DNA from: DASTFY01 sp963829955
GTDB lineage: Bacteria > Actinomycetota > Acidimicrobiia > Acidimicrobiales > Ilumatobacteraceae
NCBI GenBank assembly: GCA_963829955.1
Contig: CAWHKS010000016.1
Location: forward strand, 1 to 64,000
DNA: 64,000 bases
Reading direction: 5' to 3'
In this document: positions 9,513 through 17,916 of the stretch, in pieces
Numbering within the stretch: the stretch's first letter is position 1
How the letters are laid out: each line of letters starts with the position of its first letter
Program-made: the position numbers and the translations under genes
Notes under the pieces: generated by a model
What the model was told of the DNA's origin: nothing
Databases searched by the model: none
Seen by the model: only the letters and a program-made list of their open reading frames with translations

Positions 9513-9562
9513 TGGAGCGGACGACGGGATTCGAACCCGCGACCCTCACCTTGGCAAGGTGA
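9513..9562 (-). repeat. att-like copy of the tRNA-Gly 3' end (distal copy)
   Basis: Fifty bases identical to the 3' part of the tRNA-Gly(GCC) gene at 31041-31116, in the same orientation, from the CCA end through the anticodon arm. The match stops at ..ggtga, after which the sequence diverges. This is the expected product of site-specific integration into a tRNA 3' end. It is not a functional tRNA. Confidence 0.85.
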
Positions 9563-10121
9563 CTGAGGTGATGCCCCCGACTAGGCCTGACAGGTATTTG
9601 CCCTGCTCAGGATCGATCCGTCGGAGTCCGCTGGCCACCATCGCCCACCGTTCGCGCCCGCCCAGAGTGGCACGAAAGTGGCACGAGTGTCGCTCCTCGT
9701 TCCGGCGCCGTCAGGCAGGGCCGACCAGGTCAGGCTGACGTGGCCTGCAGACGAACCGCGACGGGATCATCGGCCGGGACGGCGACGACGTGAACCTGGC
9801 CGTCGTCGTCGATTTGTTTCGATGCGTACGACCGACCAGAACGGGAATCAGGTCCTCGGTGCTCAACGACGTGAGCACCGCCAGCTGCTGCTCGGGCTTG
9901 CCGCGCATCCCCGCGGCCTACCGCAGACCGCGGCAAGACGCGAGCACCCGCCACGACTTCTTCAGCACCCTGTTGGGTCGCGCTCGCCTCGAGCATGTCG
10001 CCAACGGAAGACCCGTCGTCGCCCAGACCGGCAGACACGAGCAACTTCAGACCTTCGCCTCTAGGCGGTGCTCAAACTCCGGTAGATGCTGGAGTTTGGA
10101 GGAGTGGGTTGAAAGGCTCGC
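9563..10121. other. Degraded region with possible transposase start fragment and a hairpin
   Basis: No intact gene. On the minus strand 9840-9908 reads MRGKPEQQLAVLTSLSTEDL, which resembles the start of a DDE transposase, but homology stops after about 25 residues. Another minus-strand frame ends with a protein-like stretch (IDDDGQVHVVAVPADDPVAV) near 9730-9810 that I cannot assign. At 10073-10098 an 8-bp perfect inverted repeat (caaactcc / ggagtttg, 10-base loop) could form a hairpin. Confidence 0.35.
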
Positions 10122-10759
10122 ATGGCTCGAAGTCACGGGACGACCACAATTGAGAGGGAGACCCTGCAGGCGGCACCTGACGTTCGCCCTCAGTCGGATC
10201 GTGTAGGTGCGACGCGTCCGTCGCGTGTACAGGCACGACGTCGCACCATCGCCGCGATCGGGGCGTGGTTGGGAACAAGCACCTGGCCGGCGTACTGCGC
10301 GGCGGGGATCACCGCTGCGTACGGGTTGCTCAAGGCCTACTGGGTGTTCGGCGGCACCGCCCTGTGGTCGATAGCTCCGCTTCCACAGGAGCTGATCGAC
10401 AAGCTCCAATCGCACACTGCCCCAAATGGTTCGTGGTCGCAGATGCCGCCAGCATGGTGCTCGCCGGGGTCGGCGTCTTCTTCGCCTTGGCGACCGTGCG
10501 CCCACGGCGGTGGCTACCGGTATGGCTGGTCCGTTGGTTGCTGTGGCCGCTCGCCACGTTCATGGTGCTGCGCGGGGTGTTGGGGATCCTCGGTGACGTG
10601 CCACAGATTGCTTCTGGAGAGTCTGGTGCGGTCACCCATACGGCCCTGTGGGATCTGGGCTTGTGGGCGCCGTTGTTCCTGATCTGGGGTCTGCTGTGGG
10701 CAGCGGCTGCCCTGACCTATACCGGCCGGGTCCGCACGACCAGAGAACGAGTCGCATAG
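10122..10759 (+). pseudogene. DUF3995-like integral membrane protein, split by a -1 frame change
   Basis: Two frames make one protein. The upstream frame gives WPAYCAAGITAAYGLLKAYW then VFGGTALWS (first membrane helix and loop). The downstream frame gives WFVVADAASMVLAGVGVFFA, WLVRWLLWPLATFMVLRGVLG and LGLWAPLFLIWGLLWAAAA (three more helices), ending at 10759. The join falls at about 10415, where the heptamer c_cca_aat has the form of a -1 slippery site and would yield ..SHTAPKWFVV. The first reasonable upstream start in its frame is at 10122. Function unknown. Ordinary frameshift decay is the simpler explanation. Confidence 0.6.
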
Positions 10760-11578
10760 GCCGTGCGCCATCCGTATACCTGCGCGCATGCTCTCGCGGT
10801 TCCCACCCACGCCGGAAGCAGGGGGTGCTACTCCCGAACGCGGCGCGCGCGAACGAACGCGTGCTGTCGCATCTCTCTCCTCGTCCGTTCTCAAAGTTGC
10901 ATTCATTCGGCGGGTGAGGTTGTGGAACTGGTGGATTTGCATAAGGAAGTGCGTCGGTTCGCCGATCAGCGCGGCGAAGGGTCGAGCGATCCGGGCCGGG
11001 CCGCTTCGGCTGCGGGAACGGACGACGAGCCGCGTACGGCCGTCCTCGGTCGGCTTCAAATGGAAGCCCCAGATCCCATCGACGTGCGCAACATGCCCGG
11101 GGTCTGGGTCGAGCGGAAGCAGCTGGCCTGTCAGCAAGTTGTATTCGGCGCGCAATACCAGTGTTCGCTCTTGCTCCAGGACCACAACGGTGAACCAGTT
11201 CGCTGGCCCTCTTGGAACGCGAGCCAAGTGCTGGCCGAGATGCAACTGTTGCCACTCGGGGTGAATGGCGGTGGCGCTGGGATGCCCGGCGTTGTCGAGC
11301 CAGTCCCATCCATACCACCCGCCGCGATCGCCTCCCATCTGCACCACCCAGGGGCCAAGCGGCCGTGGGTGGTATCGGAAGCGTGGTCGCCATCGTTGCG
11401 CCGTCAGTGGGGAGGGCGATGAGATCGTCACCTGGATAGCTGGCTGCGACCTCGTCGCTCGTCGCTCCCACTTGAGGAGTCGAGGTCGCACCGCCGCGGC
11501 ATACGCCGCGACCAGGATCCCGCCGACAGCGAGGAACAACGTCCTCGGGATGGCTCGATTCACTTCTGCTTCCGCCAT
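10514..11578 (-). pseudogene. SRPBCC-family protein with compensating frameshifts
   Basis: ATG at 11578 (MAEAEVNRAIPRTL) opens a membrane-anchored SRPBCC protein: one N-terminal helix (LFLAVGGILVAAYAAAV), then WERRAT. The family's conserved PGDDLIA..TTLPIPPTAAWP block lies in another frame at about 11375-11455, after which the original frame resumes with VVQMGGDRGGWYGWDWLDNAG. Two opposite shifts bracket about 30 residues. The body continues to FLMQIHQFHNLTRRMNA, beyond which the frame drifts into non-family sequence and overlaps the DUF3995-like gene on the other strand. The likely ancestral role is binding a small hydrophobic ligand. Probably inactive. Confidence 0.6.
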
Positions 11579-11847
11579 GGCTTTGCCTGGCAACCGGAGA
11601 CGAGGGTGACCTCGTCGATCGTGTAGCGGAAGAATACCCCGTCGTCCCACCGGTCCATCCCGTGGAACCACCCGCCGACTTCGTCGGCGGGCATCGTGAT
11701 GCCGCACGGGAATGGGCGGGACGCCCCGACCTCGATCCCGAACGGGAACCAGCCGAAGGCGTCCTGGACGAGCAGCAGGTCGCCGGCGGAAGGCAACGTC
11801 ACGAACCGTGCACCCGGGGTCCGGCCGACCGCCCGCTCGGCGCTCAA
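11560..11847 (-). CDS. Small hypothetical protein upstream of the SRPBCC gene
   Basis: 95 residues (ARFVTLPSAGDLLLVQDAFG onwards) with a compact beta-rich look and no membrane segment. I do not recognise it. Its 3' end overlaps the start of the SRPBCC gene by 19 bases, which suggests the two were once co-transcribed. It may itself be the tail of a larger disrupted protein. Confidence 0.4.
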   Translation of the reverse strand: MSAERAVGRTPGARFVTLPSAGDLLLVQDAFGWFPFGIEVGASRPFPCGITMPADEVGGWFHGMDRWDDGVFFRYTIDEVTLVSGCQAKPWRKQK

Positions 11848-12065
11848 GAAGGGGCTGCGCCTGCCGATACGGCTGACGTTGGAGCTAGCGGATCGACACG
11901 GTGGAGTCGCCCTGCGCTACACAATCACCGCTGGCTGGCGCGGGGTCGGTCGTCTACTGGACCAGGTGTGGGCGCTGTGGTTCTCCGCGGCCTTCGCAGC
12001 GGCGATGGACCAGCATGTCCGCACCGAGTTCCTGCTGCTGCGAGACCGCCTGTCGCAGCGCGCCG
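11840..12065 (+). pseudogene. SRPBCC/polyketide-cyclase C-terminal fragment
   Basis: In one plus-strand frame this gives GLRLPIRLTLELADRHGGV, then LRYTITAGWRGVGRLLDQVW and FAAAMDQHVRTEFLLLRDRL, the usual last third of a polyketide-cyclase-like SRPBCC domain (helix alpha-3 and the preceding strand). The first two thirds are missing and the frame carries on into unrelated sequence, so this is a remnant. Confidence 0.5.
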
Positions 12066-12196
12066 CCATCGACGCAGCCGGCCCCCTGATCGGGACGGCT
12101 TTCGGGGCAGCCAAGCGCGTTCGCTGCAGCCACAACTCGGAAGGCAGTCGGCAGCGGCTGCGGTCTTGGGACACGCATCCCCGGCCCCGTCCGGCA

Positions 12197-12862
12197 TCAC
12201 GAAACGCTTCTGCGAGGCTCGCCGTTCGCACCGCCGGTGCGGACGACGACCTCGGTCGTGGAGACCGTGAGGTTGCGGCGCGCAAGCTCGGCGCCGAGCG
12301 CGTCGATGAACAGGCCCGACCCTGGACGCATGGCCGCCTCGATGACCTCGTCGTTCAGCCACTGCGTCGTGGGCGACCGGTGGGGGCAAGCGCCCAACGC
12401 CCGCACGGCGGCCTCGAGGTCAAGTGTTGTCCCGGCCCCACACGACGGTGAGCCGGCGACACCGACCAGCCCGGTGACCTCGAATCCGCTGCTGGTGTAG
12501 TCAGCGATGTCACGAGCAACGTCTCGCGCCAGTCGGCGGTATCGGATCCCCAGGTACCAGCGGGTGACAGCCGCCACGAGCCTCGGAGCACGAGCGAGAC
12601 TGGGATGGTCCACAAGCCACAGGAACCGGCGCTTGAGCACACCGCCCCAGGTCCGTTGTTCCGGGCAATCCATCTGGACGATGCCGACTCCCTCGTCGAG
12701 GTAGTCCTCGATCGCGCTGCGCACCGCACCCGGACACGCGGCACCACCCAGATAGCGAGTGTTCTGGTTGAGCAGGCAGTGCGACACGAAGACGACTCGC
12801 CCACTGCGAGCGTCAGGCAGCGCCTGACAGAGCCGCACGACCCTGTTCGGGTTGGACCTCAT
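12197..12862 (-). CDS. DUF523-family protein (2-thiouracil desulfurase-like)
   Basis: 222 residues from ATG 12862. The hallmarks are VFVSHCLLNQNTRYLGGA at the start and GVAGSPSCG further on, the Cys-bearing motifs of DUF523/TudS-type proteins, in which cysteines hold an iron-sulfur cluster. The reading frame stays open for another 58 codons upstream, but those residues (FPETRTVIVR) are the tail of the neighbouring serine-hydrolase remnant, so the inner ATG is the right start. The desulfurase activity is extrapolated from the family. Confidence 0.65.
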   Translation of the reverse strand: MRSNPNRVVRLCQALPDARSGRVVFVSHCLLNQNTRYLGGAACPGAVRSAIEDYLDEGVGIVQMDCPEQRTWGGVLKRRFLWLVDHPSLARAPRLVAAVTRWYLGIRYRRLARDVARDIADYTSSGFEVTGLVGVAGSPSCGAGTTLDLEAAVRALGACPHRSPTTQWLNDEVIEAAMRPGSGLFIDALGAELARRNLTVSTTEVVVRTGGANGEPRRSVS

Positions 12863-12964
12863 TGCCTCCCACTGTTCTGTCTCGACGGCCGTCGCACCAG
12901 AGGCGGAAGTCCTCACTCGTGCGGCAAGGCTCGGCTGCCACCAGCAAGTCGACGATCCACTCCA

Positions 12965-13584
12965 ACCTGACCGCGGACGACTCTCCCAGAACGCGTGGAC
13001 GTCGCGGACGATGACAGTCCGGGTCTCGGGGAACACCGCGATGAAATGGCCAAGGTGCCGATGGCGCTGTAGTGGTGGCCCCCGTCAGGTGTGGTCTGGC
13101 CCCACGACTGGTGCCGGTAGTAGCCGCCGCTGTCCGGTCAGTCGTGGTCGATCAGCCACGGGCGATCGTCGCTGGGATCGGGTGAGGTTGACTCCTCGAC
13201 CCACTCCGGCGAGATGATCTGCTCGCCGTCCCAGGTGCCGAAGTCGAGGAACAGCTGGCCGAACTTGGCCAAGTCGATGGCACGGCCATTGAGGAGGCGC
13301 CCGTGGGGTCGCTCCATGAGCAGATAGCGAATAGGGGCGCTCACGGCAGCAAGCACTCGTCGCCACACGAGCTGGCGACGCGTAGTCGATCCGGCGAGCT
13401 CGGGCACTTCTGCCGGTCGGTGTCGGACGCGGCGTTCGGGCACGCTTGAGGGGATTCCGGCGGCCGGGAGATCCTTGTCGCCTCCCGTATGTCGTTCAGA
13501 GGGTGCGAGTCGATGCGCTGGCTCTGCCCCGATGTAGACACCCTGGAGAACTGGGAGCGCCTGCAGCGGGAGTGGATCTGACAC
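12965..13584 (-). pseudogene. Serine hydrolase (class C beta-lactamase/esterase fold), frame-shifted remnant
   Basis: Only the C-terminal half can be recognised. LLMERPHGRLLNGRAIDLAK and FGQLFLDFGTWDGEQIISPEW, then VEESTSPDP, are typical of the beta-lactamase/EstB family. A second frame gives GGYYRHQSWGQTTPDGGHHY and SAIGTL, and a third gives GHFIAVFPETRTVIVR, the usual last strand. The catalytic SxxK region was not found. At least two frame changes and an N-terminal loss make this a pseudogene. Confidence 0.65.
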
Positions 13585-13644
13585 TCCCTCAGCGACCGTC
13601 AGCGGCAGCTCCCCACGGGTCTGCGACTCGTCCGGCGGTTCCCG

Positions 13645-15006
13645 CTATCGACTGGTATTCGCGACAGCGACCAGGAAGCGTTCCAGGTCATACAGCGCGG
13701 CCTTGGCAGCAGGGTTGGCGAGCGGCGGGTACATCTGATCGAAGGCGTGCTCGGTCCAGATGTACTCGACGTATACGACGGGGACGCCGGCTGCCTCCAG
13801 TGATCGGTGTAGCCGCCTGGCGGCTTCGAGGGGCACCACCGCGTCGTGCGTTCCCTGGAACATCAGCGTCGGCGGGCAGGCTGGATGCACGTGGTGGATC
13901 GGCGATGCCAGGTCATACATCGCTGTGGCGGCTTCCCCAGGCTCGACGCCCAGCAGGTTCCGGACCAGCTGGCGCACCGGCGGCGCGGGCGGGGACTGCG
14001 GGGCCGTCAGCTGTCGTCGCATCATCAAGACGTTGAGGAGGTTGGCGACCTTGCCCGGCTCCTTCCGATCCCACACCGCCGGCGTTGAGGATGCACCCTC
14101 TTGTCCGAGCCACCGCTCGACCGCAGATGCCATCTCCGGGATGCCGTACCAGGAGACGACCGCCATCACCGACGTATCCGCGCCGTGCAGCTCCTCGGGG
14201 ACCAGCTTGGGCTCGTGCGGCGCGTAGGCGGCCAGGAGCGCGATGTGGGCGCCCGACGACCCGCCCATCACGACCACCCGCTCGGGATCGATCCCGTAGC
14301 GCTCGGCATTCGTCTTGATCCAGGCAACGGCGCGATGCACGTCGCCCACCATGCCGATCACATCCGTCTCGGGGCAGCTCCGGTGTGCGGCGTCCATGAC
14401 GACGTGGCCCTGCGCGGTGAGCTGACGGAACAGTGGGCGCGTGAGGACGTCCTTGTCGAAGAAGTGCCACGAGCCGCCGTACAGGTAGACGATGGCCGTG
14501 CCGGTACGCTCGACGTCCGCCGCCGGCTCCCAGATGTCCGCAAGGAGTTGGCGATCGGTGCCGGGAATGGTCCAGAAGGGCACGTCGCGCGCCCAGCGCG
14601 GCGTCGGCACCCGGGGCAGGCGTATCGACCGGCGACGCTGGAGCATCCGCTGCTCAACGTCGGGACGTAGCCGCCGCTTCCAGTCCGGCCCGAACGCCCG
14701 CTCGTGACCATCGTGGGAGGCGGTCACCCGAGTGATGTAGTACGTCCCGACACTTGCGCCGAGCACGCCGGTGATCATGGCGAATCGTGAGCGGCGGATG
14801 GCGCCGAGGGCGGCGGTGAGCGCCCCGAGGACGGTCAGCGCCGGCGTCTGCGCCGTCGCTGTCGACTTGAGAATGAAGCCCTGATACGAGTTGACCGGTC
14901 GCACCACCAGCGCGGAGAGGCTGGCCGAGAGCACACCGAGCAGAGCGGCGACACGTTTCGTGGGAGCGTCCTTAACCTTCCGGCAATGCCGGTCCGGGGA
15001 AGCCAA
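13645..15006 (-). CDS. Membrane-anchored alpha/beta hydrolase (esterase/lipase, HSL-like)
   Basis: 453 residues and apparently intact. The N-terminus carries several hydrophobic segments (about 17-95: VAALLGVLSASLSALVV, ALTVLGALTAALGAI, FAMITGVLGASVGTYYI). The catalytic domain from about 150 has the oxyanion motif YLYGGSWHF, an HGG variant, the nucleophile serine in VMGGSSGAH, the acid in GTHDAVVP and the His in WTEHAFDQM. Arylacetamide-deacetylase-like enzymes hydrolyse short acyl esters; the substrate here is unknown. It is one of the few large island genes without frame damage. Confidence 0.85.
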   Translation of the reverse strand: MASPDRHCRKVKDAPTKRVAALLGVLSASLSALVVRPVNSYQGFILKSTATAQTPALTVLGALTAALGAIRRSRFAMITGVLGASVGTYYITRVTASHDGHERAFGPDWKRRLRPDVEQRMLQRRRSIRLPRVPTPRWARDVPFWTIPGTDRQLLADIWEPAADVERTGTAIVYLYGGSWHFFDKDVLTRPLFRQLTAQGHVVMDAAHRSCPETDVIGMVGDVHRAVAWIKTNAERYGIDPERVVVMGGSSGAHIALLAAYAPHEPKLVPEELHGADTSVMAVVSWYGIPEMASAVERWLGQEGASSTPAVWDRKEPGKVANLLNVLMMRRQLTAPQSPPAPPVRQLVRNLLGVEPGEAATAMYDLASPIHHVHPACPPTLMFQGTHDAVVPLEAARRLHRSLEAAGVPVVYVEYIWTEHAFDQMYPPLANPAAKAALYDLERFLVAVANTSR

Positions 15007-15115
15007 ACCAGAGGAAGGGTGTCACGCTACTCCTCCGGCCGGGAGACGGACCTCGCATGATCACGGCGCACTCGTAGCACGACGGTCCGCGTGGGGGTGA
15101 CACCGATCGTGATAA

Positions 15116-15679
15116 TCACGGGCCGTGCTGCGGCGTCGTCCATGTGGGGCCGCAGACAACTTGGAGCCACTCCGTGAGTTCGCCGGCGTCCGTGTCGCTC
15201 CCGGCATATCCGACGTATCCGTCGGGGCGGACCGCGAGGATCCCGGTTCGGGGGATGTTGGCGATCCCATGGCGGTGAAGCATTGGCGCAAGAGCTGTCG
15301 CCTCTGGCGTGGTGGTTGTCGCGCTGGACGAGAACGTGGATGCCCGCGGCGGGGAGGTCGTGCAGCCGCGTCGCGACGTCGGGTGTGGTGACGGTGACGT
15401 CTGGTAGGCGGTCGCCGGCGAGGGCAGGTTCTTGGGTCTGTGGGGGCCGTTGACCGAGAGGGGGCAGTGTCGGTAGTGAACGCGGAGTTGGCCGAGGATG
15501 CGTACCCTGGCCGCAAACAGGCGGCGGCGTCGCAACAGGCTGGGCAGCGCGAGCGGTCCGAGGGTGGCGGCGATCTTGCGGGCAGTGCGGGCGAGTGGAT
15601 CGGTGCCGGCTTCGGCCCAGAACACGGTGTTGGTCATCCCGATGACGTGGCGGGCGACGGGGCGTCGTTCAACGTCATA
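15116..15679 (-). pseudogene. FAD-dependent monooxygenase (PheA/TfdB type), C-terminal remnant
   Basis: The minus strand reads VERRPVARHVIGMTNTVFWAE from the edge of the IS3 element, then the family's RVRILGQLRVHYRHCPLSVNG. After a frame change comes LPDVTVTTPDVATRLHDL, and then in the first frame TGILAVRPDGYVGYAGS. This is the thioredoxin-like C-terminal domain of aromatic/antibiotic hydroxylases. The FAD-binding part (about 300 residues) is missing because the gene ends at the IS3 inverted repeat at 15680. Confidence 0.7.
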
Positions 15680-15748
15680 TGGAAGTACCCCGGTTGGACG
15701 GACACCTATCGTGAGGGGACGCGGAGTCTCCTCGGAAGGGAGTCCCGT

Positions 15749-16045
15749 GTGCCGAAGGTGCCGCCGTATCCAGTGGAGTTCCGTCAGCGGGCTGTGGAGC
15801 TGGCTCGGATGCGGGAGAAGCCCGTCGCCGAGTTGGCGTCCGATCTTGGTGTCTCGGAGACGTGTCTGCGGAACTGGGTGGCCCAGGCCGATCGTGACGA
15901 GGGCCGCCGCTCCGACGGGTTGACCTCCGCAGAGCGAGAGGAGCTGGTCCGGCTGCGCCGGGAGCTGCGCGTCGCCAAGCTCGAGGTCGAGATCCTCAAG
16001 CGGGCGGCCGCCTACTTCGCGCAGGAGAACGTCCTCCCAAAATGA
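15749..16045 (+). CDS. IS3-family transposase OrfA
   Basis: 98 residues from GTG 15749, an HTH_8-type DNA-binding protein: PVEFRQRAVELARM, then LASDLGVSETCLRNWVAQAD, followed by a leucine-zipper helix (EELVRLRRELRVAKLEVEIL) used for multimerisation. It ends FAQENVLPK at a TGA that overlaps the orfB ATG. The last two codons form c_cca_aaa directly before the stop, a canonical -1 slippery heptamer, so an OrfAB fusion transposase is likely made by frameshifting, as known for IS3 elements. Confidence 0.9.
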   Translation: MPKVPPYPVEFRQRAVELARMREKPVAELASDLGVSETCLRNWVAQADRDEGRRSDGLTSAEREELVRLRRELRVAKLEVEILKRAAAYFAQENVLPK

Positions 16046-16905
16046 TCTCCACCTTCATCAGCGAGCGCTGCTCGGACCTGCCCGTCTCGGCCTGTTGCCG
16101 AGTGATGAAGGTGTCGACGTCGGGCTACTACCAACGTATTCGGGAGCCGATCACCGACGCCGAGCTGGTCGAGGCCTACCGGGCCAACCTCGTGTTCGAC
16201 ATCTGGAAGCGCAGCCGCCACTCCTATGGCATGCCTCGCATCCGTCGGGAGTTCCGCCAGGGTCGCCACGAAGGCATCTCCCGCACCACCACCAACCGGC
16301 TGATGGGTCTCTGCGGGGCGGTGGGCATCCACTACCGCCGCCGAGGTGGCTGCACCCGTCCCGGTGACGGCGAAGTGAGCGACGACCTGGTCAACCGGGC
16401 CTTCGACCCCGACACGCCCGACCGGTTGTGGTGCATGGACATCACCGAACACCCCACCCTGGAAGGCAAGATCTACCTGGCGGTCGTGTTGGACGCCTTC
16501 TCCCGGCGGGTCATCGGCTGGTCCATCGCCGATCACATGCGAGCCGAGCTCGTGGCCGACGCCTTGCAGATGGCCACCTGGCGGCGGCAGCCCGCCACGG
16601 GTCAGACCATCGCCCACGCCGACCACGGCGGCCAGTACACGTCCTGGCTGTTCGGCACCCGCCTCCGGGAGGCCGGCCTGCTCGCCTCCATGGGCAGCGT
16701 CGGCGACTGCTTCGATAACAGCGTCGCCGAGGCGTTCTTCTCCGGGCTGCAACGCGAGCTACTCGACCAGCACCACTGGACCAGCCGTAGCCAGCTGGCC
16801 ACCGCCATCTTCGAGTGGATCGAGTGCTGGTACAACCCCCACCGCCGCCACAGCTACTGCGACGGCCTCAGCCCCATCGACTACGAGACCGCCAACGCGG
16901 CATGA
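16042..16905 (+). CDS. IS3-family transposase OrfB (DDE integrase core)
   Basis: 287 residues. An HTH_21 segment (RIRREFRQG) is followed by the rve catalytic core: first D in LWCMDITEH, second D in AHADHGGQYTS, third E in NSVAEAFFSGLQRELL, with the C-terminal ARL..WIECWYNPHRRHSYCDG typical of IS3. It is intact, so this element may still be mobile. The start ATG overlaps the stop of orfA in ATGA. Confidence 0.92.
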   Translation: MISTFISERCSDLPVSACCRVMKVSTSGYYQRIREPITDAELVEAYRANLVFDIWKRSRHSYGMPRIRREFRQGRHEGISRTTTNRLMGLCGAVGIHYRRRGGCTRPGDGEVSDDLVNRAFDPDTPDRLWCMDITEHPTLEGKIYLAVVLDAFSRRVIGWSIADHMRAELVADALQMATWRRQPATGQTIAHADHGGQYTSWLFGTRLREAGLLASMGSVGDCFDNSVAEAFFSGLQRELLDQHHWTSRSQLATAIFEWIECWYNPHRRHSYCDGLSPIDYETANAA

Positions 16906-16945
16906 TCACCACCACCAACCCGTCCGTCAGGCCGGGGTACTTCCA

Positions 16946-17054
16946 CCCGCGACTACCAGCCCCTCGGTCGCCCACCCGGACCACCACCCCGAAAACGGCA
17001 ACAGCCGAACCCCAGATAGAGGTTCAGCCGTTTCCGATGTCTTGAGACATCACA
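16946..17054 (+). mobile_element. 3' remnant of a second IS481 element
   Basis: The plus strand encodes RDYQPLGRPPGPPPRKRQQP followed by NPR and a stop, the usual IS481 transposase C-terminus. It is then followed by the right end gatgtcttgagacatcaca. The 5' part is absent, cut by the IS3 element. Base 17054 is immediately followed by a tRNA-Gly 3' copy, mirroring the arrangement at 9511/9513. Confidence 0.8.
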
Positions 17055-17102
17055 TGGAGCGGACGACGGGATTCGAACCCGCGACCCTCACCTTGGCAAG
17101 GT
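17055..17102 (-). repeat. att-like copy of the tRNA-Gly 3' end (internal copy)
   Basis: 48 bases identical to 31041-31088 of the tRNA-Gly(GCC) gene and in direct orientation, ending at ..ggcaaggt, after which the sequence diverges. It delimits a 14-kb segment whose integrase lies next to the intact tRNA, as expected for attL/attR of an integrative element. Confidence 0.88.
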
Positions 17103-17404
17103 CATGGATCTGGTCCGCCGGCTCGGCTCCACTCCGCTGAGCAGCTCTGTCTCCGCCAGCTGTTCCGCTGAGCCCGCAGAGTCCGCTCCTCTCCAGTGGC
17201 CGACGTTGAACGCGTTAAACCTCTACGAACGCACCCGGGTCGATCTGCGACACGGCAGCCCGCTTGCGAGGTACCGCTTGACAGCGCGTCGGGCGGTCGA
17301 CGAGGCCGGCTACCGCGCGACAGGCACCTTCCGGGGACAAGCGACCATGCCCTCTACCGAATCCTCGGGGACAGTCTCCGGAGCGCCTGCATCGGGGAGG
17401 ACGG
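17103..17404. other. Non-coding or degraded stretch inside the island's distal end
   Basis: I see no gene. A minus-strand frame running into this stretch reads VTVLPDAGAPETVPEDSVEG near 17310-17400, but without start or family resemblance. The segment carries no clear inverted repeat. Confidence 0.3.
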
Positions 17405-17899
17405 TTACTTGAACTCGGCGAAGCGAGGCACTCCGTCTTCGAGTGGGATCCTGGCGGCGTTCGCTGCGTAGCTGATGGCGTGGTACCAGCCGGCGAGCAT
17501 GAGCAGGTCCAGGATCTGCTCCGCGGTGAGCGTCGACGCGAGCTCGGACCACGTGGCGTCGCTGATGTCGGCGTGATCGTGGAGTTCGTCGACGGCGCGT
17601 AGAAGGGCGGCCTCCTTGCTCGACCAGCAAGGGTCGTCGGAGGTGCCGTGTGTGATCGAGCGCTTCTGGTCGGCGGTGAGGCCGACGCGGTCACCGAAGA
17701 AGGCGAGATGGACACTCGACTCGTACTCGCAGGCGCATCGTGCGGTGACCCGATCGATGACGAGTTCGCGCTGCCGCATCGACAGCGAGAGCCGCTTGGA
17801 GAGCTCGTAGCCACCCCAGCCTCCCATGGCCTCCGCCATGGGCAGGTTCCGTGCGAAGGTCCGAAACAAGCCGATCGGCGGCACACCCGGCGGCATCAT
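17405..17899 (-). CDS. Carboxymuconolactone decarboxylase (CMD)-family protein
   Basis: 164 residues of the AhpD-like all-helical fold. The redox/active-site helix reads TARCACEYESSVHLAFFGDR, with Cys-x-Cys-Glu and a downstream His, close to the CMD motif (Cys..Cys/Tyr-Glu..His). The second conserved helix is ILDLLMLAGWYHAISYAANA. It lies 17 bases downstream of the cupin gene on the same strand, so the two probably form an operon. A peroxidase or lactone decarboxylase role is possible; the substrate is unknown. Confidence 0.8.
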   Translation of the reverse strand: MMPPGVPPIGLFRTFARNLPMAEAMGGWGGYELSKRLSLSMRQRELVIDRVTARCACEYESSVHLAFFGDRVGLTADQKRSITHGTSDDPCWSSKEAALLRAVDELHDHADISDATWSELASTLTAEQILDLLMLAGWYHAISYAANAARIPLEDGVPRFAEFK

Positions 17900-17916
17900 C
17901 GACTCGAGCTGTGCTT

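Larger units (their letters stand above)
15680..16945 (+). mobile_element. IS3-family insertion sequence (1266 bp)
   Basis: The terminal inverted repeats 15680-15701 and 16924-16945 match at 19 of 22 positions (outermost tggaagtaccccgg). It contains orfA and orfB with a 4-base overlap. The flanks differ (FAD monooxygenase remnant on the left, IS481 tail on the right) and show no target duplication, so a deletion or recombination followed insertion. Confidence 0.9.

Noticed and set aside
9513..9562. Considered a second tRNA-Gly gene (also at 17055-17102)
   Set aside because: Both lack the 5' acceptor strand and D-arm; only the 3' 48-50 bp are present.
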